From: a virus
IMG/VR virus record: IMGVR_UViG_3300029908_000125
Coordinates: 1-26,964 of that record
DNA length: 26,964 bases
Direction: 5' to 3' (one strand)
Each line of letters starts with the position of its first letter. Position 1 is the first letter of the stretch. Position numbers and translations under genes: made by a program. Positions 14,254 through 21,779 of this stretch are shown piece after piece. The notes beneath the pieces were generated by a model. It did no database searches. It was not told the DNA's origin and saw nothing but the letters and a program-made list of their open reading frames with translations.

Positions 14254-14255
14254 TT

Positions 14256-14867
14256 ATGCGGTATTTAGGATGTATTTTAATAGGAATGTTGCTTGGTGGG
14301 GCATTTGTGGCAGACCTGCGGTGTAACCATGGCAGTAAAGCGCATATAGCGAAGGTGGCCCAAAAGGCGGCTGTGGCTGAGGTGGCTAATATAGTGAAGC
14401 ATGAGTTTGATAGTGTGCAGTACTACCGTGACCTGTATAACCAGGAGCATGCCGATAAGGTGCTGATACAGGGTAATGCTAAAGTGATCAGGATATTCTA
14501 CAAGCATCGTGAGGATAGTATTTGTAATGTGCTCCGCATAAGACCTGCACAGCTCCAAAGCATGCAGGATGTGGTGAGCCAGGTAAACGGACGGTTCACC
14601 GCGCCAACCCAAAGAGTGGGTGAGCTAACGGTTCAGGGCTTAATGCCTGCCTATGCATTTACTTACAAGGATGATTTTATAGATGAGGAGGGGATTGTGG
14701 ATAGCCTGCAAACGGTTGTGGACTATCACCTGACTATACCGGTGAAGATCACTACCTACTGGAAACGCAAATGGTTCCTGGGCAGGAAGCATTACAAAAT
14801 AGACGGCTATTCGCCTAATAAGAACGTGCATATTACCGGGCTAACCGGTATTGAGATAAACAAATAA
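14256..14867 (+). CDS. Spanin-like (Rz-type) lysis protein
   Basis: A 203-residue protein with one N-terminal membrane segment (about 3-19, GCILIGMLLGGAFVA), a helical, charged middle (about 30-100), and a beta-type end (IPVKITTYWKRKWFLGRK, then a NKNVHITGLTGIEI strand). One anchor plus a periplasmic coiled stretch fits an inner-membrane spanin, which joins inner and outer membranes at the last step of lysis. Its place between holin-like and endolysin genes agrees. I recall similar proteins in Bacteroidota phages as a family of unknown function. Confidence 0.6.
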   Translation: MRYLGCILIGMLLGGAFVADLRCNHGSKAHIAKVAQKAAVAEVANIVKHEFDSVQYYRDLYNQEHADKVLIQGNAKVIRIFYKHREDSICNVLRIRPAQLQSMQDVVSQVNGRFTAPTQRVGELTVQGLMPAYAFTYKDDFIDEEGIVDSLQTVVDYHLTIPVKITTYWKRKWFLGRKHYKIDGYSPNKNVHITGLTGIEINK

Positions 14868-14873
14868 TTTTTT

Positions 14874-15338
14874 ATGAATACTACAGAGATCAAGATCATT
14901 GATTGGGTGAAGGTAGAGGCTGCAAAGCTGACCAAGGAGATACCGGCAGTAGTAAAGCTGTATGGTAATGAGGGCCTTTCGGTTTGTAACCAGATCAAGG
15001 CGCTCCTGGCATCGCCAACTGTGCAGCTCATTGAGGTAGGTGTGCAGGTGCTGATACCCGGAACATGGGAAGCTACCGTGATCGCTGCTATTACCAAGGC
15101 TGTGGGCATTGCCATACCGATGCTTACGGAACTCGTAGCAAATAGCGGTGAGAGCCTGGACTCACAGGCAGTGGCGTTTGTGCAGTATTTACAGACACTT
15201 AGCCCTAAACTTCGAAATGCGGCCATCATGAAGTTCCTGAGCTGCATATTCATGGCTCTTGACCCATCGCTGATAGAAGTGGAGGCGGATGATGCAGCGC
15301 AGCTCGCGTATTCGATAAGTGTGAAAAAGGCAGCATAA
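14874..15338 (+). CDS. Hypothetical protein in the lysis module
   Basis: A 154-residue, mostly helical protein. Two hydrophobic helices (SPTVQLIEVGVQVLIPG, then EATVIAAITKAVGIAIP, about 47-82) may insert in or lie on a membrane. The remainder is amphipathic, with LRNAAIMKFLSCIFMALDP. No signal peptide and no catalytic motif are seen. It starts 6 bp after the spanin-like stop and ends 36 bp before the endolysin. An antiholin or lysis-timing role is possible but unproven. Confidence 0.6.
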   Translation: MNTTEIKIIDWVKVEAAKLTKEIPAVVKLYGNEGLSVCNQIKALLASPTVQLIEVGVQVLIPGTWEATVIAAITKAVGIAIPMLTELVANSGESLDSQAVAFVQYLQTLSPKLRNAAIMKFLSCIFMALDPSLIEVEADDAAQLAYSISVKKAA

Positions 15339-15374
15339 TGCTGTGTATTGTTTGATAAGTAATAAGTTTTTCCA

Positions 15375-15926
15375 ATGGCAGAGTTTGTGGCGGCATTTAA
15401 GTATGCTGAGATCAACGAGGGCGGTTATTGCAAGGTTCCGGGAGACCGGGGCGGCGAAACTTATAGGGGTATATCAAGGATCAGCCATTCAGATTGGGAC
15501 GGCTGGCCGCTTGTAGACAGCTTTGAGCCACTGGAGTATAACGAGGTGATCAATGACCCTGCACTGGAGAGTAAAGTCCGAGTGTTCTATAAAAAGGAGT
15601 TTTGGGACAAGATGCAGGGCGATAAGATAGACAGCCAGGTATTTGCTGCATACTTCTTTGATTGGTTAATCAACAGCTCCAGTAAGGCCGTAGAAAAGCT
15701 TCACGAGGTGTTGGGTATGGGTGACCTGGCTTTGAAATTTCCATTTGACCAGGTGGGTGTGGACAGGATCAATGAGTTCGGTGATAAGCTGCTGTTGTCA
15801 ATACACGAGCGCCGGTTGAAGTTTTACAATGACCACGTGGCTGTAGTGCCTGCTGATGCTAAGTTTCTGAAGGGATGGCTGGCAAGAGCCAATAATTTGT
15901 ATAACGTTTTAAGTAACCATATATGA
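15375..15926 (+). CDS. Endolysin, GH108-type N-acetylmuramidase
   Basis: A 183-residue muramidase that should cut the glycan strand of peptidoglycan. The N-terminal INEGGYCKVPGDRGGETYRG (residues 13-32) is the hallmark of the GH108 family, with Glu 15 as the likely catalytic acid. VFAAYFFDWLINSSS (about 84-98) and the final helix LKGWLARANNLY match the helical fold and the peptidoglycan-binding end. There is no signal peptide, so it needs a holin to cross the inner membrane. The last four bases overlap the next gene's start (ATGA). Confidence 0.88.
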   Translation: MAEFVAAFKYAEINEGGYCKVPGDRGGETYRGISRISHSDWDGWPLVDSFEPLEYNEVINDPALESKVRVFYKKEFWDKMQGDKIDSQVFAAYFFDWLINSSSKAVEKLHEVLGMGDLALKFPFDQVGVDRINEFGDKLLLSIHERRLKFYNDHVAVVPADAKFLKGWLARANNLYNVLSNHI

Positions 15927-16594
15927 GAAATGTATTAGTAGCATTATTGGCAGCAGCGCTGCTAGAGCTGAGCGCGATAGAAGCGAACGCCCAGGACACG
16001 ATCAAGGTAGAACACACGACTTATACCTCTGAGTGGGTGAAGAGCGCGCATATACCGGTGCTGGTGACGTATACGCTTACGGCGGCTGATCTGGACTGTA
16101 AGGACGCTGTGGGTAGAAAGGCGGGTATGACTGCTGATCCGCTGGTGCCGGGTACGAACCTGAATGGTGACTATAAGGGTAGCGGGTATGATAAGGGCCA
16201 TAACATGAGCAGCGATGATAACCGGTGCAATGAAACGATCCAGGATGAGTGTTTCTATTTCACGAACATGTATCCGCAGGTGCATGAGCTGAACGCGGGT
16301 ATATGGCTGGCCCTGGAACGCAACGAGCGGGATAGCGCTACTACCTATGGCAGTGTGATCACGTTTGTGGGGTCGTTTGGCAAGGATGGGGAGATAGGGC
16401 CGGATAAAGTGTTTGTGCCTGCTTACTGCTGGAAGGTGATGTATATACCGAAGGTGAAGCGCTGGCATGGGTACATATTCCCGAATAAGGATTGCGGTGG
16501 TGTACCGGACGACTGGACACAATTTACAGGTGAACAGGCGCGGTGGGTGAAGTATATCGTGAGAAAGTATGGCGGTATGAAGTGGAATAATTAA
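15923..16594 (+). CDS. Secreted DNA/RNA non-specific endonuclease (NUC1 family)
   Basis: A 223-residue nuclease with a signal peptide (MRNVLVALLAAALLEL, cleavage probably at ANA/Q near 23). The NUC1 signature is present: YDKGHNMSSDDNRCN, with the DxGH motif at 90-93 and His 93 as the general base, then YFTNMYPQVHELNAGIW with the metal-binding Asn at about 115. The family degrades DNA and RNA without sequence preference. Export would keep it away from the phage's own DNA. Coupled by ATGA to the endolysin, it is probably produced at lysis. Confidence 0.88.
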   Translation: MRNVLVALLAAALLELSAIEANAQDTIKVEHTTYTSEWVKSAHIPVLVTYTLTAADLDCKDAVGRKAGMTADPLVPGTNLNGDYKGSGYDKGHNMSSDDNRCNETIQDECFYFTNMYPQVHELNAGIWLALERNERDSATTYGSVITFVGSFGKDGEIGPDKVFVPAYCWKVMYIPKVKRWHGYIFPNKDCGGVPDDWTQFTGEQARWVKYIVRKYGGMKWNN

Positions 16595-16604
16595 TAGCAG
16601 CTAA

Positions 16605-16633
16605 CCCGCCTCGTGCGGGATTTGGCGGCAAAA
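16605..16633 (+). promoter_or_regulatory. Hairpin plus TTGGCGGCAAAA element, copy 2
   Basis: CCCGC, loop CTCGT, GCGGG at 16605-16619, then TTGGCGGCAAAA at 16622-16633, 25 bp before the next ATG. It shares both parts with 13094-13131 and 19266-19296. Confidence 0.6.
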
Positions 16634-16658
16634 AGCAATAACGTTTAAAAACCATTTT

Positions 16659-17309
16659 ATGAATAAGAAGCAATTATATTATTTCGTCAACCATCCTGCG
16701 GTAAATACTTTTTACTTCACGAGCGATGGACAGGCGTTTACCACTACTCCTGCGGCTGCTCCACATGCTGCTAATCTGCAAGCGGCAAATAAGGCTGATA
16801 AAACAGCGGGTGTTGTAACTACTGTAACGCGTGATGCTATCATGGCGTGGTGGGCTACAGAAGCGCCTAAGGAAGTGATTGCTGCCGCTGATAAACTGGC
16901 AAAGGCGCAAGCCGATGAGCTGACGGCACAGAAGGCTGTAAATAACCTGACAACCGGCAATACGCCATCGCAAAGAATGAGCGCTAACCTGGTATTAAAG
17001 ACGGCGACCGACAATGTGGCGAAAGCCCAGGCGGAACTGGATGCGGCTAACAAGGCTGTTGCGGCATTGCCTGCGGCTGCACAGGCTACCCCGGACGCTG
17101 ATCCTGAAACTCCTTTAACCAAGGATGAGTTGCAAAAGAACCTGGACACTGCAAACAGTAACCTTGAGATCGCTACTAAGGCGCAGGCTGATCTGCTTGC
17201 AACCGGTACGGCAACTGCTCAAGATAAGGTCAGGGCAACCAATGCTGTAAAGGCTGCTAAGAAAGCGGTGGACGAAGCAACGCTGGCGCTGGATAATGCG
17301 GCTGAATAA
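16659..17309 (+). CDS. Ala-rich coiled-coil phage protein
   Basis: A 216-residue protein of unknown function. A short N-terminal part (YYFVNHPAVNTFYFTSDGQAF, residues 7-27) is followed by a long Ala/Lys/Asp/Thr-rich helical region. This contains at least three related stretches (KAQADELTAQKAVNNL, KAQAELDAANKAVAAL and KAAKKAVDEATLALDN) that look like duplicated coiled-coil units. It is bracketed by a hairpin/TTGGCGGCAAAA element upstream and a 48-bp repeat downstream, like the gene at 13146. It lies just before the sheath gene, so a structural or chaperone role is possible. Confidence 0.7.
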   Translation: MNKKQLYYFVNHPAVNTFYFTSDGQAFTTTPAAAPHAANLQAANKADKTAGVVTTVTRDAIMAWWATEAPKEVIAAADKLAKAQADELTAQKAVNNLTTGNTPSQRMSANLVLKTATDNVAKAQAELDAANKAVAALPAAAQATPDADPETPLTKDELQKNLDTANSNLEIATKAQADLLATGTATAQDKVRATNAVKAAKKAVDEATLALDNAAE

Positions 17310-17310
17310 T

Positions 17311-17358
17311 ACCACCTCCCCCTTCGGGTACTCCTCCTTGAAAAAAGGAGGAGAGTTT
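17311..17358 (+). repeat. 48-bp dispersed hairpin repeat, copy C
   Basis: Begins 2 bp after the coiled-coil gene's stop. It is identical to copy B except for one extra A in the loop. The stem is CTCCTCCTT / AAGGAGGAG. Confidence 0.85.
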
Positions 17359-17416
17359 GCCTGACTGCGAATGTTGACTGACAAAGTGAAGTTTGGACAA
17401 TAAAAAAAATTTATAG

Positions 17417-18772
17417 ATGAGAAAGAGTCTGAGGTTTATAGGTAAGTGTTTTATGGCACTGTTTGGTGTCGGGATGATGGGGCCGGTGGCACAGAAGCAT
17501 AGTTTTATTCTATCCCTTTTGTGGGTGACGTTTGTGATCTATGCGCTCATGACACCTGTGAAGCTCCGGGCAGGAATGCAGACGATGGGCGGCGTGTCGA
17601 TCAGCCTGAGCAATGGCGGCCTGGGTGGTACACTACAGACAAATGACGGTGTGGTGGGATTTGTGACAACGATGGTGAGTGAGGCAGGTGGGTATACCAT
17701 AGGGACGCCATTGCTGCTAACCGGGATGGCCAGCGTGGCAACGGCGGGAATAACGCAGGCGAACAATCCTTATGCCTTCAGGCACATTACGGAGTTCTAT
17801 AACCAGGCACTGGACGGCGCAGAGCTTTACTTTATGGGCGTGGCCGATACACAGACCATAGCAATGATATGCTCTGAAAGCAATGCGAGTGGTGCTATTA
17901 AGTTACTGAACTATGGGGCCGGTAATATCAAGGTAATAGGCTGTATAACTGATGACGTGGCTGTGAACGGGGTAACTGCAATAACCATAACGAATGGTAT
18001 TAATGCGGATTGCTATACGGCAGCAGCTAACCTGAAGGTGATGCTGACGCAATTTACCGCGAACCAGCAGCCATGCCGTGGCCTGATCGGCGGTACTTCT
18101 TATAACGGTACTGCAAGTGCGCTGACCAATGAAACGGCAGGTACTACCAATAACAGGGTGGGAATGATAATAGGCGATACGCAGGTATGGGATGCTACGC
18201 ATACAAGTGCCGCTATGGGCTTGTGCCTGGGCACAATAGCATCGCTACCTGTGCAAAGGAAGATAAGCCGAGTTAAGAACGGCCCGCTTACTAACCTTAC
18301 TTGCTACCTGGGTACTGTGGCCCTGATCAACGGTAACCCGGATGTAACTACCATAAGCGGTAAGGGTTATATCACTTTTACAACCTACGTAAATAAAGCC
18401 GGTTTCTTTTGGCAGGGTGACCCGATGCTGACTGCAACTACGGATGATTATTGCAGCCTTAGTAATGGCCGTGTGGTAGATAAGATGCAGGTTATAACCT
18501 ATAGTGTGTATATAGAAGAGGTGGACGATGAAATACCTCTAAACACGGACGGAAGCGGGACAATGCTGGCAACGTATGCGGCCTACCTGCAACAGGAGGT
18601 GATAGACGCCATCAATACTGAAATGGTTGTGACCAATGAGATTAGCGGCTTTAACTGCTTTGTAGACCCTACGCAGGATGTAGTAACGCAAGGGGGAACG
18701 AATATAGTTGAAACGGCGACACCGGTGGGATACAACGGGCAGATAAACGTATTGCTGGGGTTTCAGCAGTAA
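17417..18772 (+). CDS. Tail sheath protein (DUF2586-like) with hydrophobic N-terminal extension
   Basis: A 451-residue protein. From about residue 54 (MQTMGGVSISLSNGGLGGTL) it follows the Bacteroidota DUF2586 sheath family, whose members usually begin near that point. The C-terminal half carries VQRKISRVKNGPLTNLTCY, KAGFFWQGDPMLTATTDDYC and VVDKMQVITYSVYIEEV, as in contractile sheath proteins. The first 53 residues are unexpected: a basic start, then two hydrophobic stretches (about 7-24 and 29-46). The leader before 17417 is extremely A/T-rich, like normal starts here. The leader before the internal ATG at 17576 is not. The tube gene follows. Confidence 0.85.
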   Translation: MRKSLRFIGKCFMALFGVGMMGPVAQKHSFILSLLWVTFVIYALMTPVKLRAGMQTMGGVSISLSNGGLGGTLQTNDGVVGFVTTMVSEAGGYTIGTPLLLTGMASVATAGITQANNPYAFRHITEFYNQALDGAELYFMGVADTQTIAMICSESNASGAIKLLNYGAGNIKVIGCITDDVAVNGVTAITITNGINADCYTAAANLKVMLTQFTANQQPCRGLIGGTSYNGTASALTNETAGTTNNRVGMIIGDTQVWDATHTSAAMGLCLGTIASLPVQRKISRVKNGPLTNLTCYLGTVALINGNPDVTTISGKGYITFTTYVNKAGFFWQGDPMLTATTDDYCSLSNGRVVDKMQVITYSVYIEEVDDEIPLNTDGSGTMLATYAAYLQQEVIDAINTEMVVTNEISGFNCFVDPTQDVVTQGGTNIVETATPVGYNGQINVLLGFQQ

Positions 18773-18801
18773 TTGAATAACGATTTTTAAAAACGTGCTG
18801 T

Positions 18802-19236
18802 ATGAGTGTGGTGAATTTTATGAATACCCCGGAGGTAACCTGGAAAGAATTTACCATAGCGATAAGCGGGGGTACGGTGATCAAGATACGCGGTATTGAA
18901 TACTTCGTGGAGGACGAGGACGAGTTGTTGTATGCAGCAGGTAGTGAGCCTTTGGATATACAGACCGGGAATACCAAGTATGGCGGATCGTTAAAGATGC
19001 TGAAGGGAGCGCTTGATGATCTCCAGGTGGCAGCGAAAGCGGCGGGAGCGGGTGTACTAACCAAAATAAGGTTTACTGCCACGATTACCTATCTACCAGC
19101 CGGATCAAGGGTATTGATGACCGATACGCTGGCTAACTGTAAGATAAGTAAGTGGAATAAGAAATGGGATCAAGGTGCGAAGTTTATGGAGATTGATTGT
19201 CCCATACTGTTTACGAGCCTGACGACGTCACCATAA
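18802..19236 (+). CDS. Tail tube protein
   Basis: A 144-residue protein directly after the sheath gene, as expected for the inner tube (Mu M-like position). It has the beta-rich pattern of Hcp-like tube proteins: VIKIRGIEYFVEDEDEL, LTKIRFTATITYLPAGSRVL and CKISKWNKKWDQGAKFMEI. There is no signal peptide or membrane segment, unlike the sheath. A stem-loop with TTGGTGGCAAAA follows it. Confidence 0.75.
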   Translation: MSVVNFMNTPEVTWKEFTIAISGGTVIKIRGIEYFVEDEDELLYAAGSEPLDIQTGNTKYGGSLKMLKGALDDLQVAAKAAGAGVLTKIRFTATITYLPAGSRVLMTDTLANCKISKWNKKWDQGAKFMEIDCPILFTSLTTSP

Positions 19237-19265
19237 AGAAGCTGTAACTGTTGACACAAACCTTG

Positions 19266-19296
19266 CCCCGCCTTAGTGCGGGGTTTGGTGGCAAAA
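19266..19296 (+). promoter_or_regulatory. Hairpin plus TTGGTGGCAAAA element, copy 3
   Basis: CCCCGC, loop CTTAGT, GCGGGG at 19266-19283, then TTGGTGGCAAAA at 19285-19296, 7 bp before the chaperone ATG. This is the third copy of the element at 13094 and 16605. Confidence 0.6.
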
Positions 19297-19303
19297 CACA
19301 GTT

Positions 19304-19678
19304 ATGATAAAGCAATATTTATTTATGAGGAATGCCGACGCGCACAGTAATGGTGGCGGAGAAACAAAGGCCATCCTGACTGGAGAAGCTTCGCCTGAAG
19401 AGATCAAGGCATGGAAGGCAACGTATAAACAGGGCATATACCAGGTGGTTAATGGCAACTATGTGGCTTACTTCCAGAACCCAACGCGCATACATATGAA
19501 TATTTCCATGAGCCAAGCTAAAGCCGAGGCCGCGCTTGATATGTATGAAATGCTTGCCAAGCTGACGAAAATAGGCGGGGCAGAGGAGCTGCTTACTGAT
19601 GATGAAATGTTTTATGGCCTGACTGCTGATCTGAAGGTGAAAATGGACGGCAAACGTGGCGTACTAAAAAACCTCTAA
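19304..19678 (+). CDS. Tail assembly chaperone, short form (G-like)
   Basis: A 124-residue protein between the tube and tape measure genes, the fixed place of tail assembly chaperones. Its GEASPEEIKAWKATYKQGIY and MSQAKAEAALDMYEMLAKL stretches give an alpha/beta and then helical fold. Near its end the mRNA reads CTA AAA AAC in frame, which contains the -1 slippery heptamer A AAA AAC (19666-19672). Most ribosomes would stop at the TAA at 19676-19678. A minority would continue into the -1 frame to make the long form. Confidence 0.8.
   Translation: MIKQYLFMRNADAHSNGGGETKAILTGEASPEEIKAWKATYKQGIYQVVNGNYVAYFQNPTRIHMNISMSQAKAEAALDMYEMLAKLTKIGGAEELLTDDEMFYGLTADLKVKMDGKRGVLKNL
19666..19672 (+). promoter_or_regulatory. 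-1 ribosomal frameshift site A AAA AAC
   Basis: A canonical X XXY YYZ heptamer in the correct phase of the chaperone frame. After slipping, reading continues from 19672 in an open frame that ends at the TGA at 19858-19860. Frameshifted G/GT chaperones before the tape measure gene are a conserved feature of many tailed phages. Confidence 0.8.
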
Positions 19679-19860
19679 AGGATTACCGGAAACGTTCAGC
19701 CGCTGATCCGCTTGGGTTTATGAACGCAACGATATCCCGCTACCTGAGTTATACCAAGAGTGAAATAGACGGGATGACCGATGAAGAGTATTTGAATACC
19801 TATTGTCATATACAAGTGATAATGGATAAAGAACAGGAAGAAGGTAAAAAAAATGAATGA
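19672..19860 (+). CDS. Tail chaperone -1 frame extension (T-like)
   Basis: The -1 frame from the slippery site reads PLKDYRKRSAADPLGF, continues MNATISRYLSYTKSEIDGMT and ends KEQEEGKKNE, adding 62 residues to give a long form of about 185 residues. It has an ATG at 19720, so independent initiation of a 46-residue peptide is possible, but the sequence from 19672 to 19719 is also coding-like, which favours frameshifting. It overlaps the tape measure start (19853) by 8 bp. Confidence 0.75.
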   Translation, partial: PLKDYRKRSAADPLGFMNATISRYLSYTKSEIDGMTDEEYLNTYCHIQVIMDKEQEEGKKNE

Positions 19861-21739
19861 GACTCTGACATTCGTACTGCAACTGCGGGAAATGGTGAGT
19901 GGTGGAATGGCGAAGATAGCTACCACCACTCGCTCTGTTTTTGGCGAGGTTGATAAGCGCATATCTAATACGCAACAGCGTATGGCTATGGCAGGCCGCG
20001 GTGCGACTGATCTGAATGGCCGTCTCGAGGCGCTGACCCAACGGCGCAACATCATGCTCAACACGAGCGATATAGCCAGGGCAAACCGGGAAATAATGGT
20101 TCTTGAGACCAGGATAAACAAGCTGAACAATATTGGGGTGAATCGAGGCGGTGGGGGCGGTATGCGCCTGCCTTGGTGGCTGAGCGGCGCTGTATTAGGT
20201 GGTGCGGCCCTGATGGGCACCATGGCGATGATTAAGACCGGTGCCGATCAGCAGCGGGATATTGTGGGCCTCAGCACTTTTATGGGGAAGGATAAGGCCA
20301 CCGCCTATTATACCCAGGTGCAACAGGATGCGCGTGTGACCCCGTTTGTGACACATGACCTTATGGCGGCTAACCGGATGTTGATAAGCACCGGCATGAG
20401 CGCTACCCGTGCAAGGGGTGATATCATGAACCTTGCTAATGCCGTAGCGGCAACCGGTGGCAGCAACTTTGCCCTGGAGCGGATGGCCCAGCACCTACAG
20501 ATGATCAGGAGCATGGGGCATGCCAGCTACCTGCAACTGAAGGAGTTTACCACAAATGGTATCAACATCATGCAATTGCTGAGTGATGCCACCGGTAAAC
20601 ATATAAAAATGGTGCACGGTATGACCGTGAGCTATAACTCAATAGAAAAGGCGCTGGCACATGCTGCTGAAAAGGGAGGGTTGTTTTATAACGCCCTATA
20701 TGCGCAAAGCCAGACGATATGGGGAAAGTGGAGCACGTTTGTAGATGACCTACAGATAAGCGCCGGTAAGGTAGTAACGAGCCAATCATCTGCCATAACA
20801 GGGTTGCTTGATGTGTTTGATAAATACGCTCAGCGGCTACCGGCAATGGCTGAACAGTATAGCGGTGCCATATCGAATATCGTGGGACATGTGGTGTCAT
20901 TTGTAGTGCATTTAATAGAGCTTGCAAAATGGCTATATCATAACTGGAGCTGGCTGAAGTATGTAGTGGCGGGTGTAATTGCTTTTAAAGTAGCCATCTG
21001 GGCCGCAACAGGCGCAATAGGGATATATAACACTATAATGACCCTTGCTGCCATCAGGGCAACGTACCTGGCAGCAGCGGAAACGGAGGCAGCAGTTGCA
21101 GCCGAGGCGCTTGATATAGCGATGGCTGCAACGCCATGGGGGGCAATAGCCCTGGGTGTAATGGGTGTGGGTGTGGCAATAGCCGCTCTTGTAGTTGCAA
21201 GTAAGAATGCCGGGACGAAGATCACCGAGAACCTGACGCCAAAGGCGCAGCATATGAAGGATATCACCAACATTGATAAAAACAATGCGGCGATTGTAGA
21301 GGCGAAAAGAAAGGCGAGACTACCGGAAGAGTTTAACCGGTATTATGGCAAACCTAAAGCGGGGTATCACTGGGAAGAGCATGGATATACTGCTGTGCAG
21401 GTTAAGAATGGAATTGACCCGTCGCAGCCGTTAATGTTTGCACCGAAACCGGTGAACCCATATGCAGCACCACAGGGCGGATTTGTTACTACACAAACTG
21501 CCGCGCAAATGATCGCCGCCAAAAATAAAGATATGGCGGGAGATAAGGATGAAGCAGATGAAGGTGAGGGAAGTAGTGTAGCGGGTGGCGGGAGCAAGAA
21601 GATCATATTTCATATAGGTAAGATGATAGACCATCTTGATGTGCATGTGGACAGTGCGGCAGAGGCATTGAGTGTGAGTGTAGATAAATTGGAAGAGCCT
21701 TTAATGAGGCTATTGTATAGTGCGAAAAGTGCAATGTAA
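19853..21739 (+). CDS. Tail tape measure protein
   Basis: A 628-residue protein that sets tail length. The N-terminal half has the tape-measure domain pattern: IVGLSTFMGKDKATAYYTQV, then VTHDLMAANRMLISTGMSAT and MRSMG-type helices (positions about 140-240). Residues about 360-440 hold strongly hydrophobic stretches (VVAGVIAFKVAIWAATGAIG and AIALGVMGVGVAIAALVVAS), as in proteins that help DNA cross the membrane. The C-terminus is a charged linker with a GSSVAGGGSKK stretch. At the usual rule of about 0.15 nm per residue, the tail would be roughly 90-95 nm. It overlaps the chaperone extension. Confidence 0.88.
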   Translation: MNETLTFVLQLREMVSGGMAKIATTTRSVFGEVDKRISNTQQRMAMAGRGATDLNGRLEALTQRRNIMLNTSDIARANREIMVLETRINKLNNIGVNRGGGGGMRLPWWLSGAVLGGAALMGTMAMIKTGADQQRDIVGLSTFMGKDKATAYYTQVQQDARVTPFVTHDLMAANRMLISTGMSATRARGDIMNLANAVAATGGSNFALERMAQHLQMIRSMGHASYLQLKEFTTNGINIMQLLSDATGKHIKMVHGMTVSYNSIEKALAHAAEKGGLFYNALYAQSQTIWGKWSTFVDDLQISAGKVVTSQSSAITGLLDVFDKYAQRLPAMAEQYSGAISNIVGHVVSFVVHLIELAKWLYHNWSWLKYVVAGVIAFKVAIWAATGAIGIYNTIMTLAAIRATYLAAAETEAAVAAEALDIAMAATPWGAIALGVMGVGVAIAALVVASKNAGTKITENLTPKAQHMKDITNIDKNNAAIVEAKRKARLPEEFNRYYGKPKAGYHWEEHGYTAVQVKNGIDPSQPLMFAPKPVNPYAAPQGGFVTTQTAAQMIAAKNKDMAGDKDEADEGEGSSVAGGGSKKIIFHIGKMIDHLDVHVDSAAEALSVSVDKLEEPLMRLLYSAKSAM

Positions 21740-21765
21740 TGTCCTTCGATAAACTCAGGATGACA
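21740..21765. repeat. CCTTCGATAAACTCAGGATGAC repeat
   Basis: The 40 bp between the tape measure stop and the next gene are mostly TGTCCTTCGATAAACTCAGG ATGACA, an incomplete palindrome. From general familiarity this is a common intergenic repeat of Bacteroidota genomes, usually seen as a longer palindrome around TCGA and CTCAG. Confidence 0.6.
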
Positions 21766-21779
21766 AAAAATGAAATGCA

